A DNA stretch of 33,131 nucleotides from Haplomitrium mnioides (lineage: Eukaryota; Marchantiophyta; Haplomitriopsida; Calobryales). Position numbers and translations under genes: made by a program. The first letter of the stretch is position 1. Each line of letters starts with the position of its first letter. The stretch spans positions 1 through 33,131 of the forward strand of contig JBNGIS010009038.1 of NCBI GenBank assembly GCA_049999725.1, written 5' to 3'. Below, piece after piece: positions 29,621 through 33,131 of the stretch. Below the pieces are notes generated by a model that searched no databases, was not told the DNA's origin, and saw only the letters and a list, made by a program, of their open reading frames with translations.

Positions 29621-31478
29621 AATAGCCTTGGAAAATTGTGAATCGGCCCGCGAGATGCGTCAGGGAGCAAATCTGCGGTGTCGATCTACAAATCCAACCC
29701 TCTCCGAGCAAATATTTTTGGATTTCTCTACGAAAGGACCCCTCCGATCACTAACTACGATTCTTCGCTCAACTTGCTACTTCAAAGCAATCGAATCGGG
29801 GGCTACTATGGGGTTGCTGATGTGGGCTAGTGGCGAGGCGATTTCATGTCAAGATTCTTCAAATGAGAGCATTGTGGATTGAGAGCAGAGGTCAACCAAT
29901 TTCATCACCAGCCTTCTCCAAAATTTTCCTCCCCTGACCTTGAAGGCTTCAAAGACGACCATTAAAACTGGACTGGCCGCTAGGTGTCACCTTGCCAAGA
30001 AGCGGTTGCTAATGAGAAAAACGGCCAAAGTCTAGCGAAGAGGGGAGGAGCGATCTTGATCAAGAATTGATGGGGGGTGACACATGCCTGCAATGGGGGT
30101 TATAGATTGGATTGCTGCGATGTTCAGGGGGTTGATGTTGATGCAAAATTGAGCTGCGAGAGCAAACTTGAGGAGGAAGAAGCAACGATGGAGGGAGGAG
30201 AGCATTCCAGTAAGGATTCACGTGAGGCGAGTGGACTTGTGTAGGGGGATCAGTGAGGGTGGAGGTGGACTGGAAGGGCGCTGAGAATCGTTGAGCATGG
30301 AGCTCTAGAGTCTCAGCCAATCCAGATGGACTCATCATTGCGGGTAGACTAACATTTGGAGGTGGATTGCCACTTGAATTTGAAGGGAGTTCTTTTGGTC
30401 TTGAATTCGTGAGAGGCTGCCAAAGGGGGATCTTGGGGTCGTCTCAACATCATCTGTGCAAGAGCATCAATCCTAGGGGTGCGGGGGTATTTTTGGTCAG
30501 AATTCTCAAGTGGAGTCAAGAGAGGAGTGGTTGTGTTAGTGCCCGCGCACTGTAGAGAAGATCCATTCGAAACTCAAGGTAGAGTGGGTGGCCAGTAGTC
30601 GAGGGGACTGTCTTCCAGAGGTGGAAGCTAAAGAAATCCTCTTTCAAGCCTGAGGAAGTAAATTCAGGGCTTCTCGCGAAAGAAGTTGAAAAACTATCTA
30701 GATGAGAGTGTATGGATGAAGGATTGGAGGAAGACTAGAGTTGCTGATGGGAGTTGAAGGAGGATTGGGAGAAAATATTGGTTCTTAAGACGCAATAAGG
30801 TCTGCAATGTTGGCAAGGCGAGGAGCTTGTACAAGTGTATCTATGTTCATGTGCATTGTTAGATTTGTATTATGTCTATAGTTCTTAGTATTTAAAGTGC
30901 CTGCATTCCATTTGTCAGATCATGGAAATACTTTGGAAAGGGAAAGTCAGAACTAATAACATTGTATTGTGGTATTTAGACGCTGGAACTTGTTTCCCTT
31001 TGTGTATACAAGGTGATTGGGTCCAGTTTTGGACTCTTGAATGACATTTTGTATTGACTTAGCTGCATCATAGCCTACCCGTGTGTGTCATGGGAAAGTG
31101 AATGTGAATGAGCAAGGTTGATGCTGAAGCAACTCTAGGCTAGTGGCCCAGACAGTGAGGCAAACAAGAATCACTTAAGGCTCTCAAGAGAGGAATCACC
31201 AAGAGGCCATTGCAGACAAGAATCAGATGCATGTTCTATCTGCCCCTATCTTCCAAGTGGCACCTTTCGAGATTAAGGCCTAAATGAGGGGTGTGTGTGC
31301 TTGGATGTTGTGCTTGGGTGTTGCTAAGTGATGTGCAGTCACTCCTGAGCTGGTAAGAAGGAGTTGGAGTCAATTTGGTGCAAAGCCCCTCCAATAAAAG
31401 GTCCCAAAACACTAGTAAGCCCTTAAGTGGGTATACATAGGTCAAAAAAGAGTTAAGGACCCGACCACAGGGCTGACA

Positions 31479-31483
31479 GTCCT
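31479..31483. repeat. Right target-site duplication of element B
   Basis: GTCCT after CTGACA; the left copy is GTTCT (14130-14134). Confidence 0.8.
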
Positions 31484-32277
31484 TTATAAATTATGATATT
31501 CAATGGTGGAATGACTTTTTTCTTGCCCAACAAGAGATTGCGACCTATATCCTTGAAAAACAAAGACAAAGACTCGAAGCAGAATTTACCTTTCCACCTT
31601 CACATCCATCAAACACTTGTAATGATTCTCAAAATGTTTCTCTAGGTTCTCAGCTTAATACTCAACAGATAGAAGAAGGTACTCCAGTATAGCAAATACT
31701 TTCTACACATTAAGCAATCTATGATGGAGCACTTAGGCTGCGAGAAGGGACTCTTTTGTCTAATACTCGATACGGGTAAAATTTGCCAATCTACATGAGA
31801 TGAAATCTAGAATTTTTATTTGTGTTGTTGCATCTCTGGATCCAAAGGGAAGACCGTTTCAGGTTGCCAAAGTTCTCAAATTTTTGTTAGTTGATGAGGA
31901 AGATCCCCCAAACCTGAAACGAATATGTGTTCAATGGTTTGCTTATCAGGTTGAGGATGCATTTTTTAGACAATACTTCCCATAAAAAATAGCAGCAACA
32001 GAAAGGAAACGCAAATCCAAATTACATATTGATATACTTGATGTGACACAAATCACGAATTTTGTCTTTTGATTTTCTTCTTACCCAAAAAAACCAATTG
32101 AGTAAAACCACTCTAGCTACGATTAAAGCAAATCTATTTGAGTACGAAAGACAAAAAGCCCTCAACTCTGAAATGTTTCCAAGAGATTCAATCACTATCA
32201 TTAACACTAAGACAAATCAAGCAAACCTTGATGAATATTTTGAAGCTGAATCTGAAGAAGTCGAGACGAGTGACTAA
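31484..32277 (+). pseudogene. DUF7869-type gene, right part (C-terminal region)
   Basis: The frame left open at 14134 resumes at 31484 (INYDIQWWNDFFLAQQ) and runs to TAG 31690-31692, so the two sides belong to one gene. After that, coding similarity continues in other phases: about 31800-31985 with GRPFQVAKVLKFLLVDEEDP and VQWFAYQVEDAFFRQYFP, the pattern of a small BAH/Tudor-like C-terminal module. Another frame (about 32062-32277) is rich in Lys, Asn and Glu and ends TAA 32275-32277. Several stops and at least two shifts show decay. A poly(A) signal follows. Confidence 0.6.
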
Positions 32278-32347
32278 TTTAAGTCATTTAAAAATTTTGT
32301 TGTATATTTTGTATTTTAAAGTATATTGTAATTGAAGACTATTATTT

Positions 32348-32353
32348 AATAAA
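32348..32353 (+). terminator. Poly(A) signal of the DUF7869-type gene
   Basis: AATAAA, 71 nt after the likely stop (TAA 32275-32277), in AT-rich sequence. Confidence 0.45.
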
Positions 32354-32786
32354 GTACATGAGAATCGTTTGAAACAACTTGTTGAATTTATTTGCTACCT
32401 TGAACCTTTTACTGTAAATCATTCCAAGTTGAATGTTGTTCTTTGTAAATGAAACTTAAATCTTTAGTTAATGTTTTCACTTTCTTTGTAAAAATATTTT
32501 CTTCTCCAAAATGTAAGTATATTGTTTCCAACTTTATTGTTTTCCAGAAGAGTTTAAGGTTATTGTCTCGCTGAAGCATCTGCCCAAATTGACTAACTAT
32601 TTTTTTCTTATTGGGACTTTGATGTATAACTTGAAACCTAAACGCGCGGTTTGACTCAGTTGTAAAGCTTTGTACCCGTTTTATTTTTAGATTCTGAATA
32701 ATAAATCAAAATCTTTTGCATATGTTGAGTTTGTTACAAAAAATAGAATATTACAGTTTGTATCATTGGTTGTAGAAGTGTGAACC
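32354..32786. other. AT-rich 3' flank without a gene
   Basis: No conserved frame. AT-rich sequence between the poly(A) signal and the palindromic repeat group. I see nothing else that can be supported. Confidence 0.5.
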
Positions 32787-32991
32787 CTATGCACGCATAG
32801 ACTTTGATTCGCGAGTCGAAACATCATGCATATAAAAACTCTTCTATGGAACCTAAAACCTAGGTTTTTGTCAATCTTTGTTGTAGAGTGTTCAAATGGC
32901 AAGTTCAGATTCCTATGCGTGCATAGACTTTGGGGTGGAGTGTTCAGATGTTGAGCTTGGATTCCTATGCGAGCATAAACTTTGGGGTGGA
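32787..32991. repeat. Palindromic CTATGC-NN-GCATAG motifs, right group
   Basis: CTATGCACGCATAG (32787-32800), CTATGCGTGCATAG (32913-32926) and CTATGCGAGCATAA (32965-32978). The last two sit in direct repeats 52 bp apart that share GATTCCTATGCG and ACTTTGGGGTGGA. The left group (12594-12881) has the same palindrome, so the motif brackets the exon block of the DUF7869-type gene. It may be a subterminal repeat of a DNA transposon. Confidence 0.65.
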
Positions 32992-33131
32992 AGTCCAAGC
33001 CTTCCACAAGTTCTACTTCTCATATACAACCCTCAAAATGGCCGTTACTTTGAACTAAGAACATGCTACTTAGAATAGAAACTTTTTTTTTTTTGGGAAA
33101 AATTGTGATGTTTGAATTCAAAAAGCATTAA
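32992..33131. other. Right window edge
   Basis: Only a T/A-rich stretch and an 11-nt T-run near 33085 are visible. No feature can be supported. Confidence 0.5.

Larger units (their letters stand above)
14135..31478 (+). mobile_element. Element B: complete Ty3/gypsy LTR retrotransposon, nested
   Basis: Both ends are defined: TGTCGG at 14135 and CTGACA at 31478, flanked by a 5-bp duplication and by a gene whose frame continues across. Total 17,344 bp, or about 14.57 kb without insertion D. Order: 5' LTR, primer-site candidate, gag, protease, acidic linker, RT, RNase H, integrase, PPT, 3' LTR. There is no chromodomain and no second RNase H between RNase H and integrase. That order, plus LTRs over 4 kb, suggests a non-chromovirus lineage of the Athila/Tat type; the exact lineage is uncertain. 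In the first 165 bp the two LTRs differ at about nine positions plus an indel, so the insertion is not recent. All coding parts carry stops or shifts. Confidence 0.93.
27211..31478 (+). mobile_element. Element B: 3' LTR (4,268 bp)
   Basis: Starts TATCGACCG, the TG having changed to TA, and ends GGGCTGACA. It matches the 5' LTR along its length and lacks insertion D (empty site at 29085-29089). Same landmarks: TGTGATTACTGAGCTTCTAG (27247), a 51-nt pyrimidine run (27335-27385), tandem repeat (28490-28925), ACGTGGC modules (29160-29620), and a decayed TATA region at about 31392. No gene is called in it. Confidence 0.92.

Noticed and set aside
14135-31478. CRISPR-like array in the GGTGA tandem repeats
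   Set aside because: The units are degenerate minisatellite repeats without unique spacers, in a plant LTR.

Overview
The window looks like repeat-rich intergenic DNA of a land plant with a large genome. The reasons are several Ty3/gypsy LTR retrotransposons without a chromodomain, giant LTRs (3-4 kb), nested insertions, many C-to-T/G-to-A decayed codons, and a captured plant-type gene fragment. I cannot name the species. No intact, clearly functional host gene is visible. Domain names rest on motifs read by eye; no database was searched.

Layout, left to right. (1) 1-611 is unassigned sequence. (2) 612-6558 is element A (+), a gypsy copy cut at both ends: a decayed pol (reverse transcriptase, RNase H, integrase), a polypurine tract (PPT), and the first 2.46 kb of a 3' LTR. 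(3) 6559-12120 is element C (-), a gag-only, probably non-autonomous relative: a 3.2-kb 5' LTR, a primer-binding-site candidate, a broken gag with an acidic tail, a PPT, and only 445 bp of 3' LTR, fused head-on to A's LTR at about 6558/6559. (4) 12121-14134 is the left part of an older, AT-rich gene of the DUF7869 / transposase-like type (+), cut on its left by C. (5) 14135-31478 is element B (+), a complete gypsy element of 17.3 kb with two LTRs of about 4.3 kb, a primer-site candidate, gag, protease, RT, RNase H, integrase and a PPT. Its 5' LTR holds a further 2,773-bp insertion, D (16058-18830), with TG...CA ends and a perfect 5-bp target duplication; D carries a captured gene fragment on the minus strand. 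(6) 31484-32277 is the right part of the DUF7869-type gene, followed by a poly(A) signal and short palindromic repeats to the window end.

The order of events can be read directly. The DUF7869-type gene is oldest. C and B landed in its coding sequence; the target duplication of B is GTTCT/GTCCT, and the reading frame continues across the two sides. D then landed in B's 5' LTR; B's 3' LTR is a built-in empty site. A and C were joined later by a rearrangement inside LTR sequence.

A, B and C share LTR starts, and B and C also share LTR 3' ends with a conserved promoter-like box, so they look like an autonomous family (A/B) with a gag-only partner (C). Two features stand out. A stop codon lies at the same alignment position between protease and RT in A (TAA) and B (TGA), in frame with RT. 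The PPT core AAAAGGGGAGT is also copied several times inside the coding regions. Both pol copies are inactivated by stops and frameshifts.
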